DNA of 64,000 bases, taken from the NCBI GenBank assembly GCA_001557505.1, contig LSAX01000010.1, positions 248,001 through 312,000 on the forward strand. The letters run 5' to 3'. How positions within the stretch are numbered: the stretch's first letter is position 1; each line of letters begins with the position of its first letter. The DNA is from Reticulascus tulasneorum. Its lineage: Eukaryota > Ascomycota > Sordariomycetes > Glomerellales > Reticulascaceae. Of the stretch, positions 10,735-20,160 are shown one piece after another. The notes under the pieces are model-generated. The model did not search any database, had not been told where the DNA came from, and saw nothing but the letters and a program-made list of their open reading frames with translations. A program made the position numbers and the translations under genes.

Positions 10735-11607
10735 CTAGCCGCTACCGGCTTCCTCCCAAGCTTCCGGCCCGACATACTGCCTTGGCCAAATATTCATCGC
10801 CGTCTTCAAGCCCTCGCGTACCGGTAAGCCCGCGTGCATAACCCTTCGATCCCCCGTCCCATTCGCATGTAAGTTTACCCAAAACAGGGCATTTCCCGCT
10901 ACGGGGCGGAAAGCCAAACCCCCTTCCTCATGCTCCCTCCACAATCTCTCCCCCGCCCTCACCTGCGGCGCTACGGCCTTGATATAAGGGAAGTAAGTGT
11001 CTCCTTCCGTGCAATTCGCGTGCAAAATCGCGAAGAAGCTCGCGACTCTATTCCAGCGCCGGTCCCTACCGTCCGGGCTCGGCTGTGGCCGCTCGAACCA
11101 GTCGTGGTGGATGTTGAATCTCTGCTTCGCGGTGTAGCGCACCGCCTGCGGGGGGCCCATCTCGTCCCGCCCAGGGGCAAACATTGTGCCCATGAAGGCT
11201 TCGGCGCGGGAAAGGATGCATTGCACGGCGGGATCGTCGCGGGGCAGGCCAGCGGACCAGGAGGTCCGGTCGGGGGTGGGCTGCTTCCGGCCGTGCTTCG
11301 TCACGTAGGACGGGGCAAAGGAGCCCTCGGCCGAAGAGAGGAGGGCGGCAATATCGAGCGGGTTGAGGAAGGAGTGGATGTAGATGACGAGGGGGTCGAG
11401 GGAGATTATCTGGGTGGTGTAATTCTGTAGGAGACAGGTAAAAGTTTCCGGAGCGGGAGGCGGGGATGGGAAGAGCGGGAGGACCGAGAGCGCGGCAAAA
11501 TCGAGCTGCCGGAGGTACGGCACGGTGGCGGCGATGAGAACGGAGCCTAGAGAGAGTCCAACTAATCTCTTCACCCAGCCGCCCATGATTCGATCGAGAT
11601 CGGCCAT
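10735..11607 (-). CDS. Membrane-anchored prolyl 4-hydroxylase-like 2OG-Fe(II) oxygenase
   Basis: A single-exon protein of 290 residues. One hydrophobic helix near the N-terminus (about 13-31) fits a type II membrane anchor, placing the catalytic domain in the ER lumen. The double-stranded beta-helix region carries the iron triad and co-substrate lysine: His167-x-Asp169 in NIHHDWF, distal His258 in VMHAGLPVREG and Lys268 in GLKTAMNIWPR. The order and the final lysine-to-W/P stretch are typical of the P4Hc family, which hydroxylates prolyl or related residues using 2-oxoglutarate, O2 and ascorbate. Fungi have no collagen, so the substrate is unknown. The intervening segment FFAILHANCTEGDTYFPYI matches the family's Y/L-N-x-v-G-G-T-F-P region with G-D-T in place of G-G-T. 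Confidence 0.85.
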   Translation of the reverse strand: MADLDRIMGGWVKRLVGLSLGSVLIAATVPYLRQLDFAALSVLPLFPSPPPAPETFTCLLQNYTTQIISLDPLVIYIHSFLNPLDIAALLSSAEGSFAPSYVTKHGRKQPTPDRTSWSAGLPRDDPAVQCILSRAEAFMGTMFAPGRDEMGPPQAVRYTAKQRFNIHHDWFERPQPSPDGRDRRWNRVASFFAILHANCTEGDTYFPYIKAVAPQVRAGERLWREHEEGGLAFRPVAGNALFWVNLHANGTGDRRVMHAGLPVREGLKTAMNIWPRQYVGPEAWEEAGSG

Positions 11608-12264
11608 GCGACAAGCAGGAATGCTTTGCAGTCCAGAGTGGTGCAGGATGGTGGAGAGGGCATCTCTTCACATTTAACTCGGCATGAGGCCCCAAAGTTC
11701 CTCACTTGCATCAGATCGAATGGAACCTCATCTTCCGAGTGGAGGGAGAAATATTCCGGAAATTGGCTATATCGGGCTCTGCCAAGTATATACCAAGACA
11801 CCAAAACCCTCACCACCCCACATCTGATGTTAGGGTTACACCGTCCCTTGAAGAGCTCTCACCTAGGTGAAGGCGCCTGCTTGGAGACCTGTATATACCA
11901 CACGTCGACTGGAAAATAATTGTCCTATCGAGACACCGAGTAACGCTACTTGCAGTGTATACGCTGCCCCACGGCATGTATCCCCCATGCCCGGCCGTGA
12001 TCGGCTTGTTAGCACGATCCATTAATTACGCCTGAATCCCAAGCTATGCCGCTACCTCTTACGTGGAACATAGGACCCACGAATTCGAGATATCCTGTTA
12101 CCAACTTTCTTTTTCTGATGTTTTGCCCGCCTTGTTGGTACATGTTGCTCCCCGAAATAATACACCCATCCAAAGCTGATCGTTCCTCCCGGTTATAATG
12201 TTGTTGGTCTATGACGAGACCCAAAAAAACACCAGCAACCATGGCCAGAACTCGCCTATCATAC
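11608..12264. other. Intergenic region
   Basis: Spacer of 657 bases between two minus-strand genes. It holds the promoter of the oxygenase gene and the 3' flank of the BTB gene. I see no RNA gene or repeat. Confidence 0.5.
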
Positions 12265-13217
12265 TCATACACCGCTGTGTCGCGCTCGCTTGCGGCCTGG
12301 ACCGGCCGATGAGGGGTGCAGCTTGTCGTTGCGCTCGCGCTTGAGCTTCTCGTCCAGCACACGAGCTACCAAGTGTCAGTACATCTCCAAGTTGTGAATT
12401 GGAAAGAGGGGGCATACTAAGCACGTCGTAACCGAATTGGGGGAACTCCAAGCAGAGAGAGCGGAACTCTGCCTCGGCTTCGGAGCGCAGAGTGTGGGAG
12501 CGGGTCGCCCAGAAGCTCGCCACCGGAGCACGAATGGTGGTATCGTCCGTGCTGGTATAGGCGTAGACGTAGCGGGCGTACGCAATCTCCCCCTTGGCTG
12601 TCGAGTTCACGCAGTGTATCTTGGTGCTTGCGAGTGTCCTCAGTCCATCCATGCCAAACTTCTCGGCCAGCGTGTAGACCCGCGCGTGTTTAAGGAGCTG
12701 CTGCCCGTCGGCGTCGACAGCGGGGATGGATGGATCTTGCTCCAGAGACCTCTGGCCGGGTATCTTCTTGGGGAAGTAGTCGCCGGTGTAGAGGAACTCG
12801 AGAAAACACCCCACAGCGTCGAGATCCTCGTTGCTTAGCTCAATCTGCCGCGGCTTGTGGGCTGTTAGCACATGGTCCTGCAGGATCTTCAGGCACGCAA
12901 GGGGTTGGGCTTACACTGCCATCGTCACTAAATTGTGCGCACGCCTCCTTGAAGAACGGGCTCTGGACCAGCAGGGCTTGGTGCGCCGTAAGGAGAGCCT
13001 CCGTATCGTCGCTACCAACCAAGAGGGTCACGACGGGGCTTGTGAGGTAGCTGATGAAGCTGGCGCGGGGCTCAGGGGGCTCGCCCTCTCCACCATCCGC
13101 GAACGGGAGCTCATTGCCATTCGCATGCTCTCCGTCTCCTTCCTCCTCCATCTCAACATCGGCGCCGGTGATAGCGGGGGCGTCCTCATTAACCTCCTCG
13201 CTGAATTCGTCTGCCAT
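12265..13217 (-). CDS. BTB/POZ domain protein
   Basis: Three exons (13217-12915, 12844-12418, 12365-12265) join in frame to 276 residues. Intron 1 is 70 nt with branch GTGCTAAC and acceptor GGCAG. Intron 2 is 49 nt (GTATGC to TGGTAG). The acidic N-terminus (residues 1-50, rich in Glu/Asp) precedes the BTB fold: LTSPVVTLLVGSDDTEALLT, then HQALLVQSPFFKEAC, then IELSNEDLDAVGCFLEFLYT. The D/E-x-F-x-x-H core of BTB proteins is recognisable. After the BTB domain come YTLAEKFGMDGLRTLASTKI and a basic tail (GPGRKRARHSGV). Such fungal BTB proteins are protein-interaction adaptors, sometimes for Cul3 ubiquitin ligases; no substrate-binding domain is seen. Three GATA-factor sites lie about 310 bases upstream. 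Confidence 0.87.
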
Positions 13218-14037
13218 GTCTCTGGTGATTGGCGTGTCTTCGTCAGGAAAAGAATGCTGAGAGGGCTTTTGAGCGCCAATTGAACTGGGAAAGAAAGGAA
13301 AGAGCGCCTCAGAACTACACAGAAAGAAACGACCGCAGAGACAAATGTATAAAAACCCGGGAAAGAACAGGACCAAGGACAAGAGTATTCTGGTGGGTAG
13401 AAGTGACTTCAATCGCAATGACTGTCTCTTTACAAATGGAATGGCTGGGAGCTCTTGCAGCAACTTCGGGATGGAGCCCATGCAAGGTTGCCTGAGTCGC
13501 AAGGCAAGAGCCCGTTTGTGGGGCAGATAAGATAAGATAAAGTTCCAGTATCGATATCGTTATCGATAAAGCTTCGCGTTGTCCCGCGCGTTTTCAATGC
13601 CGTCATAGGACCTGCGACTGCCATGTTGAGTAGCTGTACTATACCGAATTCACCAAATGCTAGGGCGGAGACAGTTATGACAAGTGGGGGTGGCTGATCT
13701 GATCCGAGTTCTCGATAACATATTTCACACTTCCATAAGCAACACCTCGGAACTGATTGTAAACCGCAAAGATTAATTTGAATTGGTCGTGTTCAAGCAA
13801 TGAAGTTCTCAAAACACCAACGCCGGGTATCGAAAGTCTCGTGTAATGCATCATCGTCAACAAACCGCCAGCCAATCCATGCCCCGCAATTTGTATAGAC
13901 AAGTTCCCTTCCAATGCAAGATTCCTCGACAGCCACCGTAATGCAACGAATTAGGGTTCCTCCAATGCAATTTTGACGTCCATCGTAGCGGGCATGATAC
14001 CAAGTAGACCACAACATGATAATGAAATGTACGAGGA
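13218..14037. other. Intergenic region with regulatory motifs
   Basis: Promoter region of the BTB gene and 3' flank of the cyclin gene. The notable content is the GATAAG cluster at 13525-13542 and the palindromic TATCGATA/TATCGTTATCGATA stretch immediately after it. Otherwise nothing is seen. Confidence 0.5.
13525..13568. promoter_or_regulatory. Clustered GATA-factor sites with adjacent palindrome
   Basis: Three tandem GATAAG units (AGATAAGATAAGATAAAG) are followed within a few bases by TATCGATATCGTTATCGATA. HGATAR sites are bound by fungal GATA factors such as AreA/NIT2 and SreA. Two or more closely spaced copies are typical of functional sites. They lie about 310 bases upstream of the BTB start codon and are the densest such cluster I noticed in the window. 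Function is inferred from the motif only. Confidence 0.45.
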
Positions 14038-15102
14038 TCACACTCCCTCGTTCTCCTTTCCCAGTCCCTTTTGCCGAGGCCTCCTGTCCAGGTGAAGAAT
14101 TGGAACCGCGTGCAATACACTCCAGGACCTCCCCTCCTTTAGCACCTCCCAGTGGTTTCGGAGCATGTCTTCCGTCACGACGAGCTCGAACCCAGCGAGG
14201 AAGCAGAAGCTGATTTCCAGCCTCGCAAGCTCGACTTCGCTGACTCCTCCCACCTTCGCCATCTTGGCGTGGGGATAGCTCAGATCCTCCAGGGCCTTCA
14301 TCGCAACCCTGAGACCGGCGAGAAGCAGCCTATGGGCGTTTCTCTTCGTAACGGGTATCGCCCGCTCGTCGACAGCGAGGCGGTGAATGTATAGGCTCGT
14401 CGCCAGGTACACGGCTGTGCTCATCGGACAGAAGTGGTGCATACGGGCGAGGTAGTCCTCGATACTGATGGGCGGAGGTTTCTTGCTGTAGAACTTCCGC
14501 GTTATGGCACCGTGCTGGAGGTTTATGGGTTGCGAATTCGCTCCGATTATGATGTACGGTTCGGGGGTTTGGACCGGTGGTGGGGTTGGGGTCTGGTTGT
14601 GGCGCAGGTGCACGCCGTCGATAATTTGCGGTGTTGAAATGCTCGATCCGCTCGAAGACGATTTTTGGGATACACCAGGCCGATCTCGAGAGTTGGACGA
14701 GGACGACCGGGCCGCAGCCTCGGCCTGTTGGCGCAGACGAGCGAGATTCTTCTCGGAATGTGTGCGCACGATGTGCTCCTTCTCGGCTTGCATGCCTCGC
14801 ATGTGGGGTATGGTAGGGCTCGTCGGGGGAGGGGTCGGTGGTATGTCGCCCGTCACTCGCACGAGAGCTTCGATACCGGAGCTGAGGAGCTTCATGGCAG
14901 CCCTGGGGGCCAGCTTGAACAGGTCATCGATCGGGCTCGATGGATGTCGGGCGTCGACAAGGCCTAATCTTGGATCAGAAGACGGGATTGGCGGGGGAGG
15001 GAGATCGGGAACATCGCTGGCGTCGGAACGAGTCGGTTGGAGGGGGAAGTATTCTTCGGGTTGCGGGTTGGAAGGATTCGATGTGGATAACTGTGGTGAC
15101 AT
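14038..15102 (-). CDS. Pho80-type cyclin (PHO85 cyclin family)
   Basis: A single-exon protein of 354 residues starting at ATG 15102-15100 (MSPQLSTSNPSNPQPEEYFP). An in-frame ATG 54 codons upstream adds an arginine-rich segment with no family character, so I chose the inner start. Residues 1-185 are proline/serine-rich and disordered. The cyclin box follows: SIEDYLARMHHFCPMSTAVY, LATSLYIHRLA, then NAHRLLLAGLRVAMKALED and LEISFCFLAGFELVV. This RLL-x-x-x-hxxAxK pattern and the late F-L-x-x-x-FxLxV motif are the Pho80/Pcl cyclin signature. Such cyclins partner Pho85-type kinases in phosphate sensing, polarity or glycogen control. N. crassa PREG is the filamentous Pho80 orthologue; whether this is PREG or another Pcl cyclin cannot be settled here. 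Confidence 0.85.
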   Translation of the reverse strand: MSPQLSTSNPSNPQPEEYFPLQPTRSDASDVPDLPPPPIPSSDPRLGLVDARHPSSPIDDLFKLAPRAAMKLLSSGIEALVRVTGDIPPTPPPTSPTIPHMRGMQAEKEHIVRTHSEKNLARLRQQAEAAARSSSSNSRDRPGVSQKSSSSGSSISTPQIIDGVHLRHNQTPTPPPVQTPEPYIIIGANSQPINLQHGAITRKFYSKKPPPISIEDYLARMHHFCPMSTAVYLATSLYIHRLAVDERAIPVTKRNAHRLLLAGLRVAMKALEDLSYPHAKMAKVGGVSEVELARLEISFCFLAGFELVVTEDMLRNHWEVLKEGRSWSVLHAVPILHLDRRPRQKGLGKENEGV

Positions 15103-16002
15103 TTCTACTCTCCAAGCAGCGCAAGTGCTCCTCGAGAAGCACCTGCGATGGGGAGATAGGGCGTCCGGATTGTGTCGCGTGAGTCGATGACAGACGCGCG
15201 GACGAGGCAGGCGCGAGGCAGCTACCTCTCGAATGAATCGCACAGATACTAAAGAGGCGACCAAGGTGGCCCCTCTGTTTGTTTGTGTGCCCTTTCAATC
15301 GTCGCCGCAAGGCTCATGTTCTTCGCGTTCCGGGCTGGCTACTTCTGGGGTTCCCTCAGTTCCTCGGCCTTCGTCGGCTGGCGGGGCCGAAACTATATGT
15401 GCGGGGGCAAGGGTCTAGCCCAGCTGACAGGCCGCAACAAGCTGCTGCGGGTTGATGAGTGATGGAATCCGTGTTCGGTTATGTCGAAACACAAAGCAGA
15501 GACGTTATTAAGAGAGAGCAATGCGTGTTTGAGGGATGGGGTGGATGGGGGCCTCGACTGGTCGAGGGCTGGGGGAGATAAGGCAAGGCTCCGAATGAGG
15601 CGAGAAGGTCGAGTGTAAGTAATGACTGGTGTATGCCCGTATGTATGTACGTATGGATGATGGATGACCACCACCACTAATAATTACCCTTGCCTGGGGA
15701 TGGGTTCTGAAAAGGCCTGTGACAGTCGGGCCGGCGAGAGTTCGCACTAGTGCGGGGAACTCTCGATGGGATTTGGATGGGTATCGTTGCAGGGAAGATG
15801 CAAATGCACAACGGCATGCCCGTTTGCAAGGGGGATGAATATATGGATGGATGGCCGGTCGATCGACTTCTACTTCGGGGATTTGGAGAAATTGAGTCCA
15901 GGCTTCGGGAGGCGCCTCCAGCGAGTTGCAGTTGTGGATGCAGAGGCAGCAGGCGAGGATTCAAGGTGCGTGTGTGCGTGTGGGTGTGAGAGTGGTGGCC
16001 AG

Positions 16003-16030
16003 GTGTGTGTGTGTGTCTCTGTCTGTGTGT
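16003..16030. repeat. GT/GTCT microsatellite
   Basis: An uninterrupted GT tract at 16003-16016 followed by CTCTGTCTGTGTGTG. Simple repeat in an intergenic region upstream of the cyclin gene. Confidence 0.7.
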
Positions 16031-16321
16031 GCTGGTGGTGGCGGCGCGTCTGGCGGGGTTGGCCGCTGCGAAGAAGAGAAAAGAAAAAGAAGAAGAAGAA
16101 GGCAAAAGATTAGACCTGCACAGCCCCCTCTGGAATAGAATCCGACACGCAGTAAAATAGCGAGTCTAAGTCAAAATGGTTGGGGAAAGGGAAAAAAAAA
16201 AAAGGAAAAGGAAAAAAATCAGGATCGAGGGTTGCAGACTGCGCAGAGATGGGACACACAGAAAACCCGAAGATGGACAGACTGACAGAGGCCCAACCGA
16301 TCGCTGCAGCTGATAGCAGCA

Positions 16322-16350
16322 AGGTAAGGTAGGTAAGGTAGGCAAGGTAG
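16322..16350. repeat. Tandem GGTAAGGTA repeat
   Basis: Three imperfect copies of a GGTAAGGTA-type unit. The same GGTA/TACC words recur near 16985-17010, 22697-22720, 22972-22998, 23440-23460 and 49930-49985, always between genes. Confidence 0.55.
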
Positions 16351-17775
16351 TCTCCGTAACGAGCAGCAGACACCCACCCACGGCTAATTGACTTTTATGC
16401 AGGAACCACAACAGAATGCGTGGCAAACTCTGAAGATCGGCGTTTTCTTGTTGGATTTGGATGCGGCTGCAGGCTCAGATATACAGGAAAAAAGAGAAGC
16501 AAGGAATATGGGAATATGGGAATTGGGTTGAATCTGGGAGGCGGGAGGCGGGGAGAAAGATGCCAGAGAAGGCAGAGAGTCAAGGTTACACCGCGACCGC
16601 GGCCGTCGACTAATAAGGCACCTAAGGTACGGTAACTTAACTTAACTTAGTTACATAGGTGAACCCGGTACGGACTATATGTACAAGAAACAATCATATC
16701 GGCTCAGGCGGCGATTGCCCAAAACCCACCAACCCTGAGGAGGACAAGAAGAAGAAGAAGAAGCGGTAATTACCTACTAATTATTATTATTATACGGGAG
16801 CCACCTTAGGCCTAAAGGAAAGCAATCCCTCCCCTCCCCGCCCTGTGATGGGTCCCAGAAGATGCATTTGTATTAGCGGTTCTTTTTCGGGCGTCGATGA
16901 GACGGACTCTCCTCTCTCGACCCCATCGTGGCCCCCCTCTCACAGTAAAAGTCAAGTTACCCCCACCAGGCCTTCCGTGAGGTAAGCTGAGGTAGGTAAG
17001 GTAGGTTGGTGGGTGCATAGTACCTAAATAAGTAATTATTGGGGCATGAGGACAGGGTTCTTTGTGGATTTTAAGGGTCCAAATGACCTGAAATTCTGCA
17101 GGGTTTTTTTTCTTTTTTTTTCTTCCGCAAAACGCACGCTTGCATGAGCCGGAACCGCGAATGCAAAGGACAAACAACCTCGGAATACCAGGCTTGTGGA
17201 CCATATCATCTTTTACCCGCTGCAAGCCCAGGATGACGATATCGGCCCTAGACTGGTTATGGAGGTCAGACTCCAAATACGTAGCACTACCGGGAGTTGG
17301 GGTATCTGGGGAAACACGGCCGGCGGCGGGGGAGGGATTTGAGGATGGGGGTGTGGTCGGGCTGCATCCTGCCACCCGCGGCTCGCGACCCATGAATCTT
17401 CTTTTTCGTAGAGGGGTGGACGTCTCCTGGTTCGTGGACCGCAGGGTGGCCTTCCTGCATGGACCTTAGACAGATGACACGGAAGAGCCTGTCTCCGGAG
17501 ATGCAAAAGCATGGTAAGATATGCAGCCACTAGGTCCATACGAAAGAGATTGGATCGTGTCTTCATGTCCAGCTGACACATAAACATGGGGAGAGGATGG
17601 CGGGGCCCCCGGACATTTCCTCCTGATCCGGCTTCTATCCGAATTACCCGTTTCTACAACGCGTGTGTATGATGTATATAAATATGGAGAAACGGTATGT
17701 TGACAGCACGGGGATCTAGCCAGCCTATATAGCACCTCCCTAGTTCTCGGTCGTGTAAGATACGGAACCCCCGTT

Positions 17776-20160
17776 CTAACAACCCGTCGCTACCTTGCAG
17801 TCCACGACAGCCGTCTGTCCGCCCTGGACTGCTTCGATGGCCTGCTTCAACACCCCCTCCAACTCGGATGCCTTGTCTACCCGCGCCGCGAACACGTCTC
17901 CGCCTGCTGCCGCCTTCGCGATCAGGGAGTAGTCGGGCGACGGATCGAAGGAGATGTTCATCTCCTCGTTGGACGCCTTGGAGCCCTCGCCATCCGGGTG
18001 GACGAGGAGGAGAGACCGTCTTGGGGCGTTCCAGCCTGGGGGGTAAAACTGATTAATGGCTGTTGAAACTCTACCAGAGGGAACGCAAGAGGTGAGGGAA
18101 AGCAAGGGAAAGCAGGAGGAGAAAGGGAAAGAGAAAGAGGAGGGCAAAAGATGAAGAGAAAGGGGGAAGGAAAAGGAGAAGGAAAAGGAGAGGGAAGGGC
18201 CTCACCTTTGTTGTTCAGGATTATCGTCAACACCGGAAGCTTATACTTCTTGGAGATCCAGTACACGCTTCCGGGTACGGAGAAAAGGAACGACCCATCG
18301 CCCACGATCTGCACGACGAACTTGCCCTTGCCGCCGTTCTCAAAGTCCGTGGCCAACTTGACGCCGAGAGCGCCCCCGCCAGACCATCCGAGCCCGCCGC
18401 CACCGCAGTTGATCCACTCGCCGGGCCGCGTGGGCTGGATGTTGTCGTGGACGAACAGCGTGTTGGTGACCGCCTCGACCGCCCAGATTGTTTCGTCGGG
18501 GCAGACGCGCTTCAGCGCGCGGCAGAGGTGGCCCGTCCCGAAGGTGTCGTCCTCCAGGGGCCGTGCCTTCTCCTCGATGGCTGCGAGCTTCTCCTTGTGG
18601 GACTCCTGCAGCGCCTCCCATCGCTGGTTCGCCTCTTCCGTGTTGAGCTGGGCCAATATCTCCTCGGACTTAAGGTACGTCGTCACTTGCTCGATCGAAG
18701 CTAGGCTGTCCGCGCGGTATCTCGACTGGGCTTTGATGTAGAACAGCGGCATCAGCTGCTTCAGCGGGTCGACGTCGATGTGGAAGATCTTGGCGTCGCT
18801 GCGCGGCCGGCACATGGTATTAATCCAAGGCACGTCGCAGTTCAGCACGATTATGACGTCGGCCGTCGTAGTCCGATCCTCTACTCCGTAGCGGAGACCC
18901 AGCCAGGCCCGATGATCGGCCGGGAAGCACATGTCACTGCCACCGGTATCCAGCACCCGTAGTCCCTTCACAGTGTTTGCCAGCTCGACCAACGCCGCCG
19001 GGACTCTGTGGTCCCTGCCGGCGTAACCAGTAATCAGGAGAGGCTCCTTGGCACCAGCCAACGCTTCCGCAATCTTCCGGACTGCGTTCTTTGGTAAGCC
19101 GCCCAGCTCCACCGGATCCCATTCATCCTGCGCAATCTCGTAGGGTTTCAACTCGGCTTCCATGACTTCTCTAGCCCCGCACAGATACACCGGGCCTTGC
19201 GGGTCCGATCTCGCGAACTGCAGGGCGCGGTTTACCATCTGCTTCACATTCACGGCGGTCTTGAGCTCGGCGGTGTATCGGCAGTATTGCCCCACGATCT
19301 GCTTTTGGTCGGGCACGTCCTGCAACCAGTGGATGAACTCGGTCCTGCTACCTCTCATCTCGCCCTCAAGCGTGAACGGCGACAGACCAGCGAAGACGAG
19401 GATCGGCGCTCTGCCAGCGGAGGCGTTGTGGACTGCTGCGCCGAGACCTTGTGTTCCCACATCCACGTGGACGATCACACATTGCGGCTTCCCTGTCAGG
19501 CGAGCGAAGCCGTCTGCCATTGACATTGCTACCATCTTGGGCCACAAGTAAGCGGACAAGGCTCCTCATAACTCGCTGTGAATTTCATACCTCGTTTGGA
19601 CAAGTGATTATTCGCGGAAACCTATCTTTCCTCTCCCGCTGGCCCTTCACCATCGCCTCAATGATGCTGGGGTGGTCCGAACCGAGGTTCACAAAGCAAT
19701 GCGTGACCCCCGCATCCCATAGCGCCTCGAAGAAGGCGAACGACGCCGTGTACATCTCCTCAGTATTTGACGTATATGACCTTTTCTGTGCTATGCCCGA
19801 CTTGCCGGTCTCCGGTAGGTCGTCGCGCGTTGGGAGCGCGGTCGTGATGGCCCTGTAGTTTCGCCAGCCGAGACTGCCGTGCGCGGATCTCGGTAATTGT
19901 TGTTTAACGCACACTGCGGGTGGAGGGGTCGTGGTCAAGGGATATTTAAAGCCGGCAACGCTTTGCGTACGGGATCCAATTCTGGCTCCATTGCCCGAGC
20001 AGGACCATATGCCCCTGCGCCTACCTGGATTTGTGAATGGGCCAGCGAGGACGGAGGAGGGGCGCGGCAAGTGATTGGGGAAGCGTGCCCCTGATAGACG
20101 AAGAGCTATCATTGCGATGGCGGGGTAGGATGTGTGGAGGAGGGGTCGATCGCTTGGCAA
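17776..20160 (-). CDS. Thiamine-diphosphate-dependent enzyme (acetolactate synthase-like)
   Basis: Three exons (20160-19591, 19535-18206, 18035-17776) join in frame to 719 residues. Introns are 55 nt (GTATGA to CCAAG) and an unusually long 170 nt. The catalytic glutamate for cofactor activation is Glu190 in TCPNE|MVAMSMADGFAR, split by intron 1. The pyrimidine-binding domain starts near MYTASFAFFEALWDAGVTHC, the central domain lies around residues 340-480, and the cofactor-binding GDG...NN motif is VGDGSFLF...IILNNKGW. Close fungal relatives in my memory begin at MYTxSFAFFEALW. Here about 135 basic, Arg-rich residues precede it, possibly a mitochondrial presequence (MIALRLSGARFPNHLPRPSS), or the start may be further in. 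Reaction is unassigned: relatives include acetolactate synthases, benzoylformate decarboxylases and aldehyde lyases. It is not the housekeeping ILV2. Confidence 0.88.
18036..18205 (-). other. Long polypyrimidine intron of the ThDP enzyme
   Basis: A 170-nt intron, about three times longer than the other introns in the window. On the transcript strand it is a C/T-rich run (CCTTCTCCTTTTCC-type units) for about 100 nt, ending TTTTACCCCCCAG. The donor AAAG|GTGAGG and acceptor join NNKG to WNAP in frame. Confidence 0.75.

Larger units (their letters stand above)
15103..17775. other. Low-complexity intergenic region
   Basis: About 2.7 kb with no gene. It contains many simple repeats: GT/GTCT around 15966-16030, GAA/AAG at 16078-16100 and 16746-16762, an A-run near 16191-16205, GGTAAGGTAGGTAAGG at 16322-16350 and again near 16980-17010, TTA repeats near 16780-16793 and T-runs at 17104-17121. 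The part next to 15102 is probably the long 5' UTR/promoter of the cyclin gene. Open frames here are artefacts of the low complexity. Confidence 0.6.

Noticed and set aside
15677..16373. Ser/His/Thr-rich and Phe/Leu-rich minus-strand frames upstream of the cyclin
   Set aside because: They are translations of GT, GAA and A-run microsatellites.
17958..18205. Read-through of the ThDP enzyme frame into a Pro/Ser/Phe-rich tail
   Set aside because: This is the pyrimidine-rich intron; splicing restores the conserved NNKGW and the family C-terminus.
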